A stretch of DNA of 64,000 nucleotides from Bacillus sp. SJS (GCF_000732485.2 NZ_JAQV02000003.1:1-64000), one strand, 5' to 3'; numbered from the stretch's first letter, positions 33,711 to 44,934 are shown. Notes: a model not told the origin generated them from the sequence alone. A program made the numbers and translations.

Positions 33711-36700
33711 TTATTTGCCTGCCCATACATCCTTTGCAAAACGGCCTTGCTGCTGAAGGTCAGCGAGCCATTTTTCTGCGTCTTCTTCAGAAGCATTTTT
33801 TTCTGTCTTATAGCTCTCTTTCATAACCGTTTCCACATCCGGAGCCATTTTGCTGCCATCTCCGCATATATAGAGGTGTCCCTTAAGATCAAGAAGCGAT
33901 ATTAAATGGGGAGAATCCTCTTTCATCAGATGCTGAACATACGTTTTGGCCATGCCTTCCTCACGAGAGAAAGCGGTATGAAGGGTTACCAAGCCATCCT
34001 TCTCCGCGTCAAGGAGCTCCTGCTCATACAAATAATCGTGCTCTCTCGCTCTGCACCCGAAATAGAGATGGGCTTCTCCGAGCTTGTATCCCCGCTCCTT
34101 TAAAGCACGCCGTCCCTGTAAAAACCCTCTAAAAGGAGCAATTCCCGTACCAGGGCCTACCATAATGATTGGCGTTTCAGGATCCGCAGGACGTTCAAAA
34201 CCGCTTTGAGGCTCTTTGACAAAACACGTTACCCGGTCTCCCGGGAGCAAGCGGGCAAGATAGCCAGAAGCGACTCCATTGTATTCACCCGTTCCGCTCC
34301 AAGCCGTATCCTTTAATACACTTACCGTCAGGCTCACTTTTTCAGGAGACATTTCAGGTGAGCTGGAAATGGAATAATAGCGCGGCTTCAGTGATGGAAG
34401 CAAATTCAAGAACTGTTCAAACGGAAGTTCACATGCCATGTATGTTTCCAAAAGCTCGAGCATCGTTACCCGTTTTGCTAGTATTTCTTCCGGATAATTG
34501 GCGAGCATTGCTTCAAGCTCCATGCGATGCGGCGGACAAACATTTACAGCAGCCAGTATTTTAAGCTGTGATCTCGTGACCGGCTCTTGAAGTTCCACAT
34601 ATTTGGAGAACAGCTCCCGAACTCCAATAGGATGACCCTTCGGCAAATGGGAGGTGCTTGCTCCTTCCCCATTCAAAAGAAGCTGTTCCTGTCCATTCAA
34701 GCGGAAGCGGCGCAAAACACGGCTGACGATCTCCGGGCTGTTTTTAGGAAAAATTCCAATGTGCCCGCCTTCTTTATAACCTATGCCCTCAGGCAGAAGT
34801 AATTCAATATGGCGGGTGCTGCGCCCGCTTACTTCAGATTGAAGCTCTTTTGCCGCACTTACTTCAGCTGTAAAAGCGTTATAGGATTCGGAAAGGGGGA
34901 CAGCCGTTTCACCTGTAACAAATTCTACTGACAAACCTTCACCTGCCGCAGGTTCTTCCGCAGGCAGCTGAACTCTAAAATAGGAAGCAGCGGATGGCCA
35001 AAACTCTTCCTGCCACGCTTCATAATCCCCATCAAAATCAGCGTCTGCATCTCCTTCTCCCTTCAGCGCAAAGCGGATGGCGCCTTTTTCTTCTAAAGTC
35101 CGGTCAATAAGATCGGGAATACGCTGATACGTACTTGCCCAGTTGCGGTCCCCGCAGCCGAATACCGTATATTGCACACCCTTCACTTCATCCGAATCTG
35201 CTCCCCTCAGCCATTCGGTAAACTTCTGGGCGTTGTCAGGAGGATTGCCGTTGTAGGACGCGGAAAAAATAACAACCGCGCCTTCCCGAGGCAGTCTTCC
35301 CGTATATTCATCAAGCGGAGCGGCTTTTGCATTGAAACCATACCTTACCCCTTTTTCTGCAAGCTCCATTGCCAAGCCTTCGGATGTACCCATATTTGAG
35401 CCATACAGAACGAGCAATGGTGTTTGATGAGCATTCTCTGGAAGCTTAGAGACAGCCTCCTTCTTGTTTGCTTTCATAGATCCCTCTGGCTGTACAGCAA
35501 AGCCCATCCATTTTTTTCGGGAGTTCACCTTCATGGTAAACTGATTTGGCTTTAAGGTGAGCGTTTCTTTCACATCCAGCTCATAGCCGGTATGATCTCT
35601 AAAATTAAAATGCTTTAGGAGCAGCCCCATGACGAGGGTGGCTTCATGAAGAGCAAACTGCTGGCCGATACAGGCGCGCTGCCCGTTTCCGAACGGTTTG
35701 AAAGCATGCGGAGGAATCGTGCTCATATCCTCGAACCGCTCAGGCTTGAACTCTTCGGCATCTTCCCCCCAAACGGAACGATCGCGGTGAAGCTGCGGAA
35801 GGAGAACGGTTACTTCCTCTCCTTTTCCAATGGAATACTCTCCTCCAATGACTTGATCCTCTTTCGCATAGAGGGAAAAAGCAGGAGCGGTTGGCCAAAG
35901 TCTAAGTGTTTCATTTAGGATCATCTGAACATATTTCAGCTTCTTGACCTCTTTGTAGCCTGGAACAGAATCCGTCAAAACACGGTCGGCTTCTTCCTGC
36001 GCCTTCTTTAATACGTCTGGATTTTTCAGCAAATAATAAAAAGCAAAGGATAGCATACCGCTCGTGGTTTCATGGCCTGCAATGAGGAACGTGATAATCT
36101 GGAATCGGATATTTTCATCACTTAGCCCTTCCCCTGTTTCCGGATCCTTGCTTCTCAGCATGTGGGAGAGGAGATCGTCTGCCCATTCCTGCTCGCGCTG
36201 TTCTTTCCGTTCCTCAATGAGCTGGTCAACCAGACTGAACATGGATTGAATGTTTTGCTGAAAAACTTCTTCTTTTTCTCTCAAAAAAGCTTCATCCGTT
36301 TCCGTACGCTGAAGCTTGCTCATTGCTTCTCCAAGAGCACCTGTCATACTCTCAATAAATGGATGGAAGTTTTCCCTATAGTAGCTGTTGAACCGGTAGT
36401 TAAATCCGCAAAGTCCGATTGTATCAAGCGTCAGTCTTGTCATATCTTCGGAAACATCTACAGCGTCACCGGCATTCAGCCGCTCCCATTTTTGAACGAG
36501 CTGAATGGCTATGTCGGCCATCATATTATGGTAGCCTTTCATCGCTTTTTGGCTGAAGCTTGGGAGCAGGATATTGTGGGCCTTCTTCCAATTCGGCTCA
36601 TGCGTCCAGCTTGTAAACAATCCATCTCCTGAAAAAGCACGGACATTTTGAAGTGCCTGACTTACACTTTTATCAAACCTTGTTTCGTCTGAAACCTCCG

Positions 36701-36881
36701 CAGCAAGATCACGTCCTGACAAATAAACCGTTGATTGCGATGGTTTTTCGAACCGGAAAATGGGCCCCATTTTTTTAGCGATTTCCATAAGTGACTGAAC
36801 AGGTTTGGCCGGATTTAGAAGCGGAAGATGTCCATAGTCTCCCTGAAACTCCGGCATTGGAATTTTGCTCGTCGTGGTCAT
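33711..36881 (-). CDS. cypB: Bifunctional P450/NADPH-P450 reductase, CYP102A copy 2
   Basis: 1056 aa. Same domains as copy 1: gate Phe89 (FTSW), I-helix GHETTS 269-274, ExxR in NETLRLWP, heme Cys404 ([10 protein letters not shown]), FMN domain from about 493 ([14 protein letters not shown]), FAD/NADPH domain with [16 protein letters not shown] and [11 protein letters not shown]. 27 bp behind fatR and therefore in the fatR operon, like cypB (yrhJ) behind fatR in B. subtilis; de-repression by fatty acids is expected. The two copies are extensively similar along their whole length. Confidence 0.95.
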   Translation of the reverse strand: MTTTSKIPMPEFQGDYGHLPLLNPAKPVQSLMEIAKKMGPIFRFEKPSQSTVYLSGRDLAAEVSDETRFDKSVSQALQNVRAFSGDGLFTSWTHEPNWKKAHNILLPSFSQKAMKGYHNMMADIAIQLVQKWERLNAGDAVDVSEDMTRLTLDTIGLCGFNYRFNSYYRENFHPFIESMTGALGEAMSKLQRTETDEAFLREKEEVFQQNIQSMFSLVDQLIEERKEQREQEWADDLLSHMLRSKDPETGEGLSDENIRFQIITFLIAGHETTSGMLSFAFYYLLKNPDVLKKAQEEADRVLTDSVPGYKEVKKLKYVQMILNETLRLWPTAPAFSLYAKEDQVIGGEYSIGKGEEVTVLLPQLHRDRSVWGEDAEEFKPERFEDMSTIPPHAFKPFGNGQRACIGQQFALHEATLVMGLLLKHFNFRDHTGYELDVKETLTLKPNQFTMKVNSRKKWMGFAVQPEGSMKANKKEAVSKLPENAHQTPLLVLYGSNMGTSEGLAMELAEKGVRYGFNAKAAPLDEYTGRLPREGAVVIFSASYNGNPPDNAQKFTEWLRGADSDEVKGVQYTVFGCGDRNWASTYQRIPDLIDRTLEEKGAIRFALKGEGDADADFDGDYEAWQEEFWPSAASYFRVQLPAEEPAAGEGLSVEFVTGETAVPLSESYNAFTAEVSAAKELQSEVSGRSTRHIELLLPEGIGYKEGGHIGIFPKNSPEIVSRVLRRFRLNGQEQLLLNGEGASTSHLPKGHPIGVRELFSKYVELQEPVTRSQLKILAAVNVCPPHRMELEAMLANYPEEILAKRVTMLELLETYMACELPFEQFLNLLPSLKPRYYSISSSPEMSPEKVSLTVSVLKDTAWSGTGEYNGVASGYLARLLPGDRVTCFVKEPQSGFERPADPETPIIMVGPGTGIAPFRGFLQGRRALKERGYKLGEAHLYFGCRAREHDYLYEQELLDAEKDGLVTLHTAFSREEGMAKTYVQHLMKEDSPHLISLLDLKGHLYICGDGSKMAPDVETVMKESYKTEKNASEEDAEKWLADLQQQGRFAKDVWAGK

Positions 36882-36908
36882 CGTGCATTCCTTCTTTCAG
36901 AGTGATTT

Positions 36909-37490
36909 TCAATCATGAATTCTGACAGCATCCCAGCAGCTTTCTTCAATCCCTTTCATTAGCTCGGGAGTTTCTTCAAGATGTCCAGCCCGTATAAGGC
37001 GGTGAAGCTCCAGAAACGATCCAAAAAAAATGGCGATTAAGCCGTTTGCCGGCAAATTGCGGATAATTTGTTTCGTCTTGCCTTTTTCAAAAAATTCATA
37101 AAGACCTGATAGGGCCTGAACAAATTGATTGGTGCTTTTCTCATTCAAAAAGTGAGCATGTGCATGATTTCTGATAAAACACAAAGCATGCTCATTCTCA
37201 TTTGTGAAAGATACCATTCCATAAAAAAAGTGCTGAAATTGCTCACGGGAATTTTCCGAATCTGCCGGGTATCCACTTCGAAGAGTTTGTTCAAAACGGC
37301 CGAGACATTGCTGAAACAGTACATTTCCGAGCGTCTCTTTATTCTCAAAATACCGGTAAATCGTCCCCGCTCCTACTCCAGCTTTTTCAGCGATTGCTGG
37401 AACAGCAGTGGCATCGAATCCTCTTTCAGCAAACAAAATGAGTCCTGCCTGCAATATTTGATTTTCTTTTCCTGCTGCAGCTGTAGCCAT
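36909..37490 (-). CDS. fatR: TetR-family repressor FatR / Bm3R1
   Basis: 193 aa. N-terminal helix-turn-helix ([20 protein letters not shown], then [15 protein letters not shown]). C-terminal ligand domain rich in Phe and His. Start ATG 37490 with GGAGGG 6 nt upstream. Fatty-acid-responsive repressor of CYP102A in B. subtilis and B. megaterium; a perfect copy of the known operator lies just upstream of its own start, so autoregulation is expected. Confidence 0.93.
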   Translation of the reverse strand: MATAAAGKENQILQAGLILFAERGFDATAVPAIAEKAGVGAGTIYRYFENKETLGNVLFQQCLGRFEQTLRSGYPADSENSREQFQHFFYGMVSFTNENEHALCFIRNHAHAHFLNEKSTNQFVQALSGLYEFFEKGKTKQIIRNLPANGLIAIFFGSFLELHRLIRAGHLEETPELMKGIEESCWDAVRIHD

Positions 37491-37509
37491 CCCAATCCCT
37501 CCAAAACAG

Positions 37510-37529
37510 CGGAATGAACGTTCATTCCG
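37510..37529. promoter_or_regulatory. FatR/Bm3R1 operator
   Basis: CGGAATGAACGTTCATTCCG, a perfect 20-bp palindrome, 20 bp before the fatR start. From memory this is identical to the Bm3R1 operator of B. megaterium. Confidence 0.9.
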
Positions 37530-37714
37530 TTCTTTTTAAAGTGTAATCCTTGGAACGCGCCGGCGTGAATAGAGCAGAAGAATGAAAATTTTCTGAGCTT
37601 AAAAACCCAGAATGTTCGTACAATCTGACTTTTCATACAAATAAAGGGAAGGAAAAGCGGAGGACGCTTGCTCAGCTGTGAGAGACGGTGAAGCAGCCGC
37701 ACAGCTAGCTACAT

Positions 37715-37748
37715 GAAAAAAGACCGGATAATGATTCCGGTCTTTTTG
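37715..37748 (-). terminator. Terminator of yqjP-yqjQ
   Basis: AAAGACCGG/CCGGTCTTT stem with T runs on both sides, after the yqjQ stop. Confidence 0.82.
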
Positions 37749-37763
37749 AAGCAGCCTAGCCTG

Positions 37764-38552
37764 TTATTTTTTATTAAACGCATTCCCTGCAAGTTTTTCC
37801 ACTAATCCCGGCGCGATCTGGTACATAGTGCTTCCTGCATTCATCCATCTTGGCAGGTTGATTTCCCGTTTATACTTACCCATCGAGCCAATCACTTTAT
37901 CTGCCACATAGTCCGGCGATAGCATCCATCGCTCCACGTTTTTTGTGTACTCGCCGCTTTCATCTGCCGTTTCAAAGAAATTAGTTTTTATCGGTCCAGG
38001 GTTAACGGTTGTTACCTTGATTCCGGTCCCGCTGCATTCCATCCGCAGACTGTTTGAGAACCCGAGAACGGCATGCTTTGTTGCCGCATACAGGCTGGAT
38101 TTAGGCGTAGCTATTTTCCCTGCTTGGGAAGCAATATTGATGATGTGACCGCTGCCTTGTTTTTTCATGGCGGGGAGCACAGCTTTTGTGCAGGCAATCA
38201 AGCCAAAGACATTGACTTCAAACATCCCTTCCATTTCCTGAAGAGTGGACTCTTCCACCGTCTTGAAGACCCCAAATCCGGCATTGTTAATGAGTACATC
38301 AATGCGGCCCGTCTCAGCCAGGAGCTGCTCGAAGACAGGTGAGATGCCTGCCGTATCCGAAACATCCATTTTCGCATACTTGGCTTCCGTTCCATACGTC
38401 TGTTTCAGCTCCATAGCGAGTGCATGCAGACGGTCTTCTCTTCTCGCAAGCAGCACAGGCACTGCACCGGCCGCAGCCGTTTTTCTGGCCATTGCTTCTC
38501 CAATTCCTCCGGAGGCTCCGGTAATGTAAACGACTTTATTTTTAAGATCCAT
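37764..38552 (-). CDS. yqjQ: Short-chain dehydrogenase YqjQ
   Basis: 262 aa. TGASGGIG (11-18), NNAG near 89, catalytic YAATK near 154-158. DltE/YqjQ-like SDR that also contains a C-terminal extension after residue 220. In an operon with yqjP 11 bp upstream, the conserved B. subtilis order. Substrate unknown. Confidence 0.88.
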   Translation of the reverse strand: MDLKNKVVYITGASGGIGEAMARKTAAAGAVPVLLARREDRLHALAMELKQTYGTEAKYAKMDVSDTAGISPVFEQLLAETGRIDVLINNAGFGVFKTVEESTLQEMEGMFEVNVFGLIACTKAVLPAMKKQGSGHIINIASQAGKIATPKSSLYAATKHAVLGFSNSLRMECSGTGIKVTTVNPGPIKTNFFETADESGEYTKNVERWMLSPDYVADKVIGSMGKYKREINLPRWMNAGSTMYQIAPGLVEKLAGNAFNKK

Positions 38553-38563
38553 TCTCCACCATC

Positions 38564-39523
38564 CTAAGCAAAATACATTCGGCTTTCTTTTGCACCGTTT
38601 GACGTAATTTTACCTAGATTCTCTAAATAATCCAACTGGGCAACTGTTTCAGACATAGTCAGCATCAGCTCTTTATGAAAAACGGTCGGAAAGAGCTCCG
38701 TGCATACCTGGAAAGCTGTCATTGGTTTCTGCACGAGCATTTTCCTTACTTCCTCTGCACGGTCACCCTGGCGCTTTTTCCGGTAATGAATGAGTTCGTG
38801 TGCATTCTCAATGATCTCCCCATGGCCGGAGAAAACTCTTGAAAGAGGAAGCTGAAGCAGCTTGTCGAACGTTTCGTTAAATTGAAGCTGCGGTTTAGGC
38901 CGCTCCGTTCCCTCCATTGGCGGCTCAAGCAAAGGATTAGCAGAGATTTTTTTCAAGAGGACATCCCCCCCGAACAGGAGGCCATCCGCTTCCCTGTATA
39001 GGGCGATATGTGATTGCGCATGGCCAGGTGTTTCCATTACACGGAAGCCCGGCATTCCTGGAACTTCATCTCCGCTGGTAATGGTTCCATCAAGAGAAAC
39101 GGTGCAGGAAAAGGCTAGGGACCGTTCTAAATTCTTAATGTATTTCAAGAAAACAGGATCCACTCCAAACTCAAGCAGCAGGCCCTGGAAGAAGGTTTTT
39201 TGATTCTCAAGAAATTCCTGATTCCTTGATAGCCAAGGCTCATTATACGGATGTCCGATAAATCTTGCCCCTTTTAATTCATCCAGGAGTCCTACATGGT
39301 CAGGGTGATGATGAGTGACAATGACCTGCTCGATATCTTCAAGCCGGTAACCGGCCTTTTCAAGCTGGATTTTTAAGGAGTCCAGGGCTTCTTCTGTTTT
39401 CGGACCTGCGTCAATTAACGTCAGAGCATCTCCCTTGTATACATACACATTGATGTCCCCTACCGGAAATGGCGTTGGGATCGGCATCGTGATTATGGAT
39501 TCCTGATTCAGTGATGAGTTCAT
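38564..39523 (-). CDS. yqjP: Metallo-beta-lactamase-fold hydrolase YqjP
   Basis: 319 aa. MBL motif HHHPDHVGL (the HxHxDH zinc site) near residues 71-79, GHAQSH and FSGHGEII further on; a winged-helix-like C-terminal domain ([20 protein letters not shown]) as in glyoxalase II-like MBL proteins of this type. AGGAG ribosome site. Specific substrate unknown. Confidence 0.87.
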   Translation of the reverse strand: MNSSLNQESIITMPIPTPFPVGDINVYVYKGDALTLIDAGPKTEEALDSLKIQLEKAGYRLEDIEQVIVTHHHPDHVGLLDELKGARFIGHPYNEPWLSRNQEFLENQKTFFQGLLLEFGVDPVFLKYIKNLERSLAFSCTVSLDGTITSGDEVPGMPGFRVMETPGHAQSHIALYREADGLLFGGDVLLKKISANPLLEPPMEGTERPKPQLQFNETFDKLLQLPLSRVFSGHGEIIENAHELIHYRKKRQGDRAEEVRKMLVQKPMTAFQVCTELFPTVFHKELMLTMSETVAQLDYLENLGKITSNGAKESRMYFA

Positions 39524-39755
39524 CTTAATCGCTCCTACTTATTATTTTTCTATAATGAGCTCTTGATCGTTGCGGCGTTTAGCCTCTCCCCCTGATGGTC
39601 TGCTCAAACCCATTGACTGAGAATCACACAGACGTGTAAACTCTGTGTTTTAACCCGGGCTATTCCTGATACTTATGTATATGACTAGTTTACTCCGCTA
39701 ACTCTTTTTTGTCATTATATTCAAATAATTCAGCAAAATATTTTTCCAAAGCCTA
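39524..39755. other. Intergenic region between divergent yqjP and T-box
   Basis: No gene. An ACACAGA/TCTGTGT inverted repeat (about 39629-39651) is followed by only TTTT. AT-rich, with TATA-like elements near 39541-39551 that may serve yqjP. Confidence 0.4.
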
Positions 39756-39785
39756 TTGACTTTGGCTTGTCCACCCTTGCATAAT
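39756..39785 (+). promoter_or_regulatory. Promoter of the proI T-box transcript
   Basis: -35 TTGACT (39756-39761), 18-bp spacer, -10 CATAAT (39780-39785). Confidence 0.65.
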
Positions 39786-39792
39786 GGAGTAC

Positions 39793-40046
39793 AAATATAA
39801 ACGAGATATCGGAATCGGCGACGACCAGGATCAGTACATTCATCAATGGCGAAAGAGAGCACAGTTCACCGGCTGAAAGACTGTGCAGCCCGCTTGAGAA
39901 TCGAACCTACCCTGCCAGCTGCTAGGAAAACCTAAGCGCGGCCCGCGATAAAGGCAATGAGCTGGGTGCAGAACGTTTGCGCCAACTAAGGTGGTACCGC
40001 GGAACCTTTCCGTCCTTTTACTAGAGGATGGAAAGGTTTTTTGTTT
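39793..40046 (+). promoter_or_regulatory. T-box riboswitch, proline specific
   Basis: Leader of about 250 nt: stem I region 39800-39935, the conserved T-box AACTAAGGTGGTACCGCGG at 39984-40002 (TGGT pairs with the tRNA acceptor end) and a terminator AACCTTTCC/GGAAAGGTT with T6 at 40003-40046. The codon CCT at 39906-39908, after GAA and before A, fits the specifier position and reads proline, in agreement with proI downstream. Uncharged tRNA-Pro should allow read-through. Confidence 0.92.
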
Positions 40047-40073
40047 TTCAACTAAAAAGGAGGATGGAATGAA

Positions 40074-40910
40074 ATGAAAATAGGAGTAATTGGCGCAGGT
40101 TCAATGGCAGAAGCGATCATTTCCGGATTAATAAATGGGAATGTGGTCCGTCCTGGGAATATACATGTCTGCAATCGCAGCGACAGAAGCAAGCTTTTAT
40201 ATATGCAGGACCATTACGGGGTAAATGTGACTGAAAATAAAGAGGAACTGTTAGAGTGCTCAGAAATTATCATTTTGGCAATGAAACCGAAGGATGCTGA
40301 AGAAGCCGTTCTCTCCATCAGGCCTTACGTTAAAAAGCAGCTGTTCCTTTCCGTTTTGGCTGGAGTTACCATTCATACGATTCAGAGGCTGCTCGGTAAA
40401 ATGGCACCAGTTATACGCGCGATGCCAAATACCTCTGCCGCCATTCAAATGTCTGCAACTGCGATTGCTCCGAGTGAAGAAGTGACCATGCACCAGCTGA
40501 AAATGGCCAAACACCTCTTTGAAACGATTGGAATGGTTGCTGTCGTGGAGGAACACAGACTCGATGCTGTAACGGCTCTTTCCGGAAGCGGCCCTGCCTA
40601 TATCTATTACTTTATTGAAGCAATGGAAAATGCGGCTATGGAAATCGGACTTGACCAGGAGATTGCCAAAAGCTTAATTCTTCAGACACTTGCAGGAGCA
40701 TCCGAAATGCTGATGCAATCCGATAAGCAGGCTTCCCAATTGCGAAAAGAAGTAACGAGCCCTGGCGGAACGACAGAGGCCGGAATTGAGAAACTAAAGG
40801 ACTACCAGTTTAATGATGCCATCATTGCATGCGTGAAAAGAGCTGCCGAGCGCTCCGTTGAATTGCAGGCACAGGTTTCAAATGAGGAAAAAAAAATCAG
40901 AGAAGCTTAA
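40074..40910 (+). CDS. proI: Pyrroline-5-carboxylate reductase ProI
   Basis: 278 aa. Rossmann GxGxMA motif IGAGSMAEAII at 6-16; ALSGSGPAYIYYF and the C-terminal signature LRKEVTSPGGTTEAGIEKL typical of P5C reductase. Last step of proline biosynthesis, controlled by the T-box leader in front. AAAGGAGG ribosome site. A bidirectional terminator follows. Confidence 0.95.
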   Translation: MKIGVIGAGSMAEAIISGLINGNVVRPGNIHVCNRSDRSKLLYMQDHYGVNVTENKEELLECSEIIILAMKPKDAEEAVLSIRPYVKKQLFLSVLAGVTIHTIQRLLGKMAPVIRAMPNTSAAIQMSATAIAPSEEVTMHQLKMAKHLFETIGMVAVVEEHRLDAVTALSGSGPAYIYYFIEAMENAAMEIGLDQEIAKSLILQTLAGASEMLMQSDKQASQLRKEVTSPGGTTEAGIEKLKDYQFNDAIIACVKRAAERSVELQAQVSNEEKKIREA

Positions 40911-40941
40911 AAGGCAGTCCGCATTGTGCGGACTGCCTTTT
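40909..40941. terminator. Bidirectional terminator proI / quinone oxidoreductase
   Basis: 15-bp perfect stem (AAAAGGCAGTCCGCA and complement) with loop TTG between converging genes. Confidence 0.88.
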
Positions 40942-40954
40942 AAACCGTTGCATT

Positions 40955-41929
40955 TCATCTTACATCGAGCAAAACTTTTCCCGTACTCATCCGGCTTTCA
41001 ATTAGATCATGGGCTGCTGCTGCCTGTTCAAGAGGAAATCGGTTTCCTATTTCAATAGGTAAAACTCCTTCTTCAAAAAGGCTGAACACCTTTGACGCAG
41101 TATTTTGCAATAAATGAGGTCTTTTCTTCCGGGTTGTGCCAAAGCTAAAGCCTAAAACAGAGCGGCAGCTTGCATGAAGGTCGGACGTTTTAAAATGGCC
41201 TGCTTCCCCTCCTGCATTTCCAAAGTGAACAAGCCGGCCATAAGGAGCCAGACATGATAGACTTTTCTCTGAAACTTCACCCGAAATCGAATCCAAAATA
41301 ACATCAGCGCCCAATCCGCCTGTATATTCTGTAACAACCGGAGCAAAGTCCTCACTTTCCATACAAATCACATGATCAGCACCAGCCTGATAAGCAGCTT
41401 TGATTTTCTCAGCCCTGCTCACCGTTCCAATTACTTGGGAAGCGCCTAGGCGTTTAGCCAATTTAATGGCTGTCGTTCCGATCCCGCCTGCTGCAGCATG
41501 GATTAGCACCGTTTCACCCGCCTGAAGTCTGCCAACATCTGCAAGCAGCTGATAGGAAGTAAAAGAAACGACAGGAAATCCAGCAGCTGTACTCCAGTCC
41601 ATGCTCTCAGGAATAGCGAAGGTAAGCTGCTCATCCGCAACCGCGAACTCAGCATACGAACCGCTGGAAGGAAAAGCTATAACCCGCTGCCCCGGATGAA
41701 ATTTTGTTACCCCTTCACCCGTCCCCACGACTGTACCCGCTAAATCAAGACCGGGAATATAAGGAGTTTTGGCTCCTTTTTTACCGTATCTCCCTTTAAT
41801 ATCAGCAAAATTCACACTTGTTTTTTCTACCTGAATTAGTACCTCATGGGATGCAGGTTCCGGTGTTTCCCACTCTATGTATTTCATATGATCCGTACTG
41901 CCGAACTCCTCAACAATTATTGCTTTCAT
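40955..41929 (-). CDS. Zinc-free quinone oxidoreductase-like MDR protein
   Basis: 324 aa. GroES-like N-terminus (PYIPGLDLAGTVVGTGEGVT) and Rossmann domain with HAAAGGIGTTAIKLAKRLGA. No catalytic zinc ligands, as in NADPH:quinone reductases (QOR/CAA43093 type). Monocistronic between proI and yqjN, not in the B. subtilis order. Acceptor unknown. Confidence 0.87.
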   Translation of the reverse strand: MKAIIVEEFGSTDHMKYIEWETPEPASHEVLIQVEKTSVNFADIKGRYGKKGAKTPYIPGLDLAGTVVGTGEGVTKFHPGQRVIAFPSSGSYAEFAVADEQLTFAIPESMDWSTAAGFPVVSFTSYQLLADVGRLQAGETVLIHAAAGGIGTTAIKLAKRLGASQVIGTVSRAEKIKAAYQAGADHVICMESEDFAPVVTEYTGGLGADVILDSISGEVSEKSLSCLAPYGRLVHFGNAGGEAGHFKTSDLHASCRSVLGFSFGTTRKKRPHLLQNTASKVFSLFEEGVLPIEIGNRFPLEQAAAAHDLIESRMSTGKVLLDVR

Positions 41930-42014
41930 CTATGACACCCCTTTGTCTGACGGTCTGCTTTTATTTTATTCTCTTTTCCTTTTTTAGTAAATATATGTAC
42001 CAAAGCCACAAGCG

Positions 42015-42058
42015 TAAAAAAAGAAGAGGCAGCCACATGGCTCAGCCCCTTCTCTCTT
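42015..42058 (-). terminator. Terminator overlapping end of yqjN
   Basis: Imperfect minus-strand hairpin (GGCTGAGCC-ATGT-GGCTGCC core) followed by T7, overlapping the last codons of yqjN. Confidence 0.55.
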
Positions 42059-43679
42059 CCCAGCAGAAAAACTCTTTAATGCTCATTTCCAATATTTCCG
42101 GCAGCTGACTGAAGGAATACGGCAGGTATAGCCTTTCTGTCCATTGATGGGCATCGCGCCCAACCGGCCCGATATTGATAACCGGCATGTTTAGTTCCTT
42201 AATTTCCTTAACGGGCAAGGAATACCCTCTTTCATACACCGGCAAGCTTTTTGTAAACTTTGAGAGTGATTCATCTGAATCCTGCAGCTGTAGAAAGCTT
42301 AGATCGGAAAGACCCGGAAAATAAACTTGACGTTTTAATGAAATTCCATACTCTTTTTTTGCCAATGCTGAAACAAAATCCGCGATGTGCCGAATCATTC
42401 GATTTTCATTCGATGAAACTGCAGGATAAAACGGAGGGCCATAGAAAAGAATAATCATCGGTGAAAGCTCTTTACATAAGCCAGCCAGCTCAGCGGCAAT
42501 GCGGATCGAGGTTTGGCGTCCATCCGACTCACCTCCAGCCTCGGTATCAAGATTGGCAATTCTCCTTTCCACTTCCTGCTTCCCGGCTTTTTTCACTGCA
42601 TAACTGAAAAGTTCGTCATAGCTTATCACTTTAACCGAAAATGGCTCCGGCTTGTATGGAACTTTTGCAGAATAAGCATTGGCTCTATTTATATAATGCG
42701 CTTCGATTTCTTTCGCAGCGGTTTTGGCAGATTGAAGAAGCAGTTCATGAAGCTCTTCAAGCGGCCTCTGCATGGTTAAAACATTAAACAGGGATACCGC
42801 GATATGAGGAATCTGCACGGAATACTCCTCTTTCAAATCCTTTTGGAGCAAGCTCGTTGGAGGCGGTGTGACCTCTTCTTCCACCGTTTCACAGTACTCA
42901 TCATTCAATTCAAGCTGTTCGCTGATTTTGGATGCCATTAAATTAGCATTCAATCCGGAAAAAGGTTCTCCAACATGCGTCTCTTTCCCATAGCAAAGAA
43001 ATCCTGCAAGGACTTTTCCAATCGACCCTGTGTAAAGATAATAGTCCGGGTCATTCGGATATTTCGTAAACATCGGTTCTGAATTAATACACGCGATATA
43101 ATCCAGATGATGCTTTTCTTTTAAATCACTCAAAGCTTGTACCGCTGCAAGCATTCCTTCCGAGTTTACTTCTTCATCCGGAACCGTAAGAAGCAGCAGG
43201 TTTCCGTCGAACTCTTCTTTCATTGCCTTTTCAATTACACCCATTTGCACGGTCAGGCCCGCCTTCATATCCATCGTTCCCCGGCCAAACAGCCACTCTC
43301 CGCTTTCCAGCTCTTTCTGGACTTGTTCAGGCAGCCACTCTTTTTTTTCCTTAAGCGTATCAGTCAGCTCTTTCGGCCGGAATGCAAGATGCCGGAGTTC
43401 TCCATAATCAATCACTTCTACCGTATCAAAATGACTTAATAGTATGAGGGTTCTGTCAGTCTTCCCTTTCACAAGAGCCGTTAAAAAACGTCTGCCATCT
43501 TTAAGTGGATGAAGAGTTAAATAGTCCGGATTATGGTTGAAATAATTTGTCTGATTCAGCAAATACTGTACATATTCAGGAAACGAGGCTTCTCCAGCTG
43601 TTCCGGTTACACTATCGTATTCAACCAGTTTTGCTAATAATTCTGTTAGCTGTTCCTTTGTCTGCCATAATGTTTTCAT
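42042..43679 (-). CDS. yqjN: M20-family peptidase / RocB-like protein YqjN
   Basis: 545 aa from ATG 43679 (MKTLWQTKEQLTELLAKLVE) behind GGGGGGAG. M20 di-zinc site: SHFDTVEV, GRGTMDMKAGL, DEEVNSEG, NSEP; C-terminal NIGPVGRDAHQWTERLY. Relatives RocB/YqjN lie near arginine or proline genes and may hydrolyse a related compound; exact reaction unknown. Neighbour of proI in B. subtilis too. Confidence 0.87.
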   Translation of the reverse strand: MKTLWQTKEQLTELLAKLVEYDSVTGTAGEASFPEYVQYLLNQTNYFNHNPDYLTLHPLKDGRRFLTALVKGKTDRTLILLSHFDTVEVIDYGELRHLAFRPKELTDTLKEKKEWLPEQVQKELESGEWLFGRGTMDMKAGLTVQMGVIEKAMKEEFDGNLLLLTVPDEEVNSEGMLAAVQALSDLKEKHHLDYIACINSEPMFTKYPNDPDYYLYTGSIGKVLAGFLCYGKETHVGEPFSGLNANLMASKISEQLELNDEYCETVEEEVTPPPTSLLQKDLKEEYSVQIPHIAVSLFNVLTMQRPLEELHELLLQSAKTAAKEIEAHYINRANAYSAKVPYKPEPFSVKVISYDELFSYAVKKAGKQEVERRIANLDTEAGGESDGRQTSIRIAAELAGLCKELSPMIILFYGPPFYPAVSSNENRMIRHIADFVSALAKKEYGISLKRQVYFPGLSDLSFLQLQDSDESLSKFTKSLPVYERGYSLPVKEIKELNMPVINIGPVGRDAHQWTERLYLPYSFSQLPEILEMSIKEFFCWEERRG

Positions 43680-43845
43680 AAACTCCCCCCATTCTCCATT
43701 TGAATCCATTGTATAGAATTTACTAATAATTTCAACAGCTTTGGGGAGAAAATCTACTCTTACCAAGTATCCCGGGCAGATTAAGTGACTTGAAGGAATG
43801 ACGCTGGTATACTTTTTTTGAAATTATTTCATGGAGGCGAAAATC

Positions 43846-44865
43846 TTGAATCGAAAATTATTTGAACCATATAAGATAAAGAATGTAGAACTGAAAAATC
43901 GGATTGTGATGTCGCCGATGTGCATGTATTCATCCATCAATGAGGACGGAAAGCTTGAAAGCTTCCACCGCACCCATTACGTAAGCCGCGCAGCAGGCCA
44001 AACCGGTCTGATCATGCTTGAAGCATCTGCTGTTACGCCGCAAGGCAGAATTTCACCACATGATCTCGGTATTTGGAGTGATGAGCATACAGAAGGTTTT
44101 ACAAGCCTCGTAAAAGAAATAAAAAGCTATGGAGCTAAAGCGGCTATCCAGCTTGCTCATGCGGGACGAAAAGCTGTATTAAAAGAAGAAATTGCTGCTC
44201 CGACTGCTATCCCTTTTAATGAAAATTCAAAAAGGCCAGTAGCCATGACGAAAGAAAAAATCCAGGAAACAATCCTGGCATTCCGTGATGGAGCCCGCCG
44301 AGCGAAAGAAGCAGGATTCGATATTATTGAACTTCATGGTGCGCACGGCTATTTGATCAACCAATTCTTATCTCCATTATCCAATCATCGCGATGATGAA
44401 TATGGGGGTTCGGCTGAAAACCGCTACCGCTTCCTTAGAGAAGTAATTGAAGCCGTGAAAGAAGTATGGCATGGACCGATCTTTGTCAGGGTTTCTGCCA
44501 CTGATTACCACCCTGAAGGATTAACTCCGGATGATCATGTTGTATTCGCCAAATGGATGCGCGAGCAGGGAATCGACCTAATCGACGTAAGTTCAGGAGC
44601 TCTAGTACCGGCGGATATTCCGGTTTACCCAGGATACCAGGTTCCATTTGCAGAAAAAATCCGCCGTGAAGCTGAAATAGCAACAGGTGCAGTAGGTATG
44701 ATTACTCATGGTCTGCAAGCAGAGGAAATTTTGCGCAGTGAGCGGGCAGACTTAGTTTTCTTAGCCCGTGAGCTTCTGCGTGACCCTTATTGGCCGAGGA
44801 CTGCTGCTGAACAGCTTGGAACCTCAATTGAATCTCCCATTCAATATGAACGAGGATGGAAGTAA
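43846..44865 (+). CDS. yqjM: NADPH dehydrogenase YqjM (old yellow enzyme)
   Basis: 339 aa from TTG 43846 ([20 protein letters not shown]), 8 nt after TGGAGG; the upstream ATG at 43831 would lie inside the site. FMN-binding TIM barrel; Cys in SPMCMYSS (redox control residue of YqjM-type OYEs), HAGRKA, active-site His pair in LHGAHGY, and C-terminal YERGW (arginine finger of the dimer). Reduces activated C=C bonds and nitro compounds; induced by electrophiles in B. subtilis. Confidence 0.93.
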   Translation: MNRKLFEPYKIKNVELKNRIVMSPMCMYSSINEDGKLESFHRTHYVSRAAGQTGLIMLEASAVTPQGRISPHDLGIWSDEHTEGFTSLVKEIKSYGAKAAIQLAHAGRKAVLKEEIAAPTAIPFNENSKRPVAMTKEKIQETILAFRDGARRAKEAGFDIIELHGAHGYLINQFLSPLSNHRDDEYGGSAENRYRFLREVIEAVKEVWHGPIFVRVSATDYHPEGLTPDDHVVFAKWMREQGIDLIDVSSGALVPADIPVYPGYQVPFAEKIRREAEIATGAVGMITHGLQAEEILRSERADLVFLARELLRDPYWPRTAAEQLGTSIESPIQYERGWK

Positions 44866-44886
44866 GTACTTTATTCCCCCCAAAAA

Positions 44887-44934
44887 AAGCATCTCAAATC
44901 GCACTGAATTCATGCGATATTTGAGATGCTTTTG
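44887..44934 (+). terminator. Terminator of yqjM
   Basis: Long stem AAGCATCTCAAATCGCA with its near-complement (one bulge) and T4, 20 bp after the stop. Confidence 0.85.

Noticed and set aside
39629-39655. ACACAGA/TCTGTGT hairpin as terminator
   Set aside because: Only four T follow, and no gene ends here on that strand.
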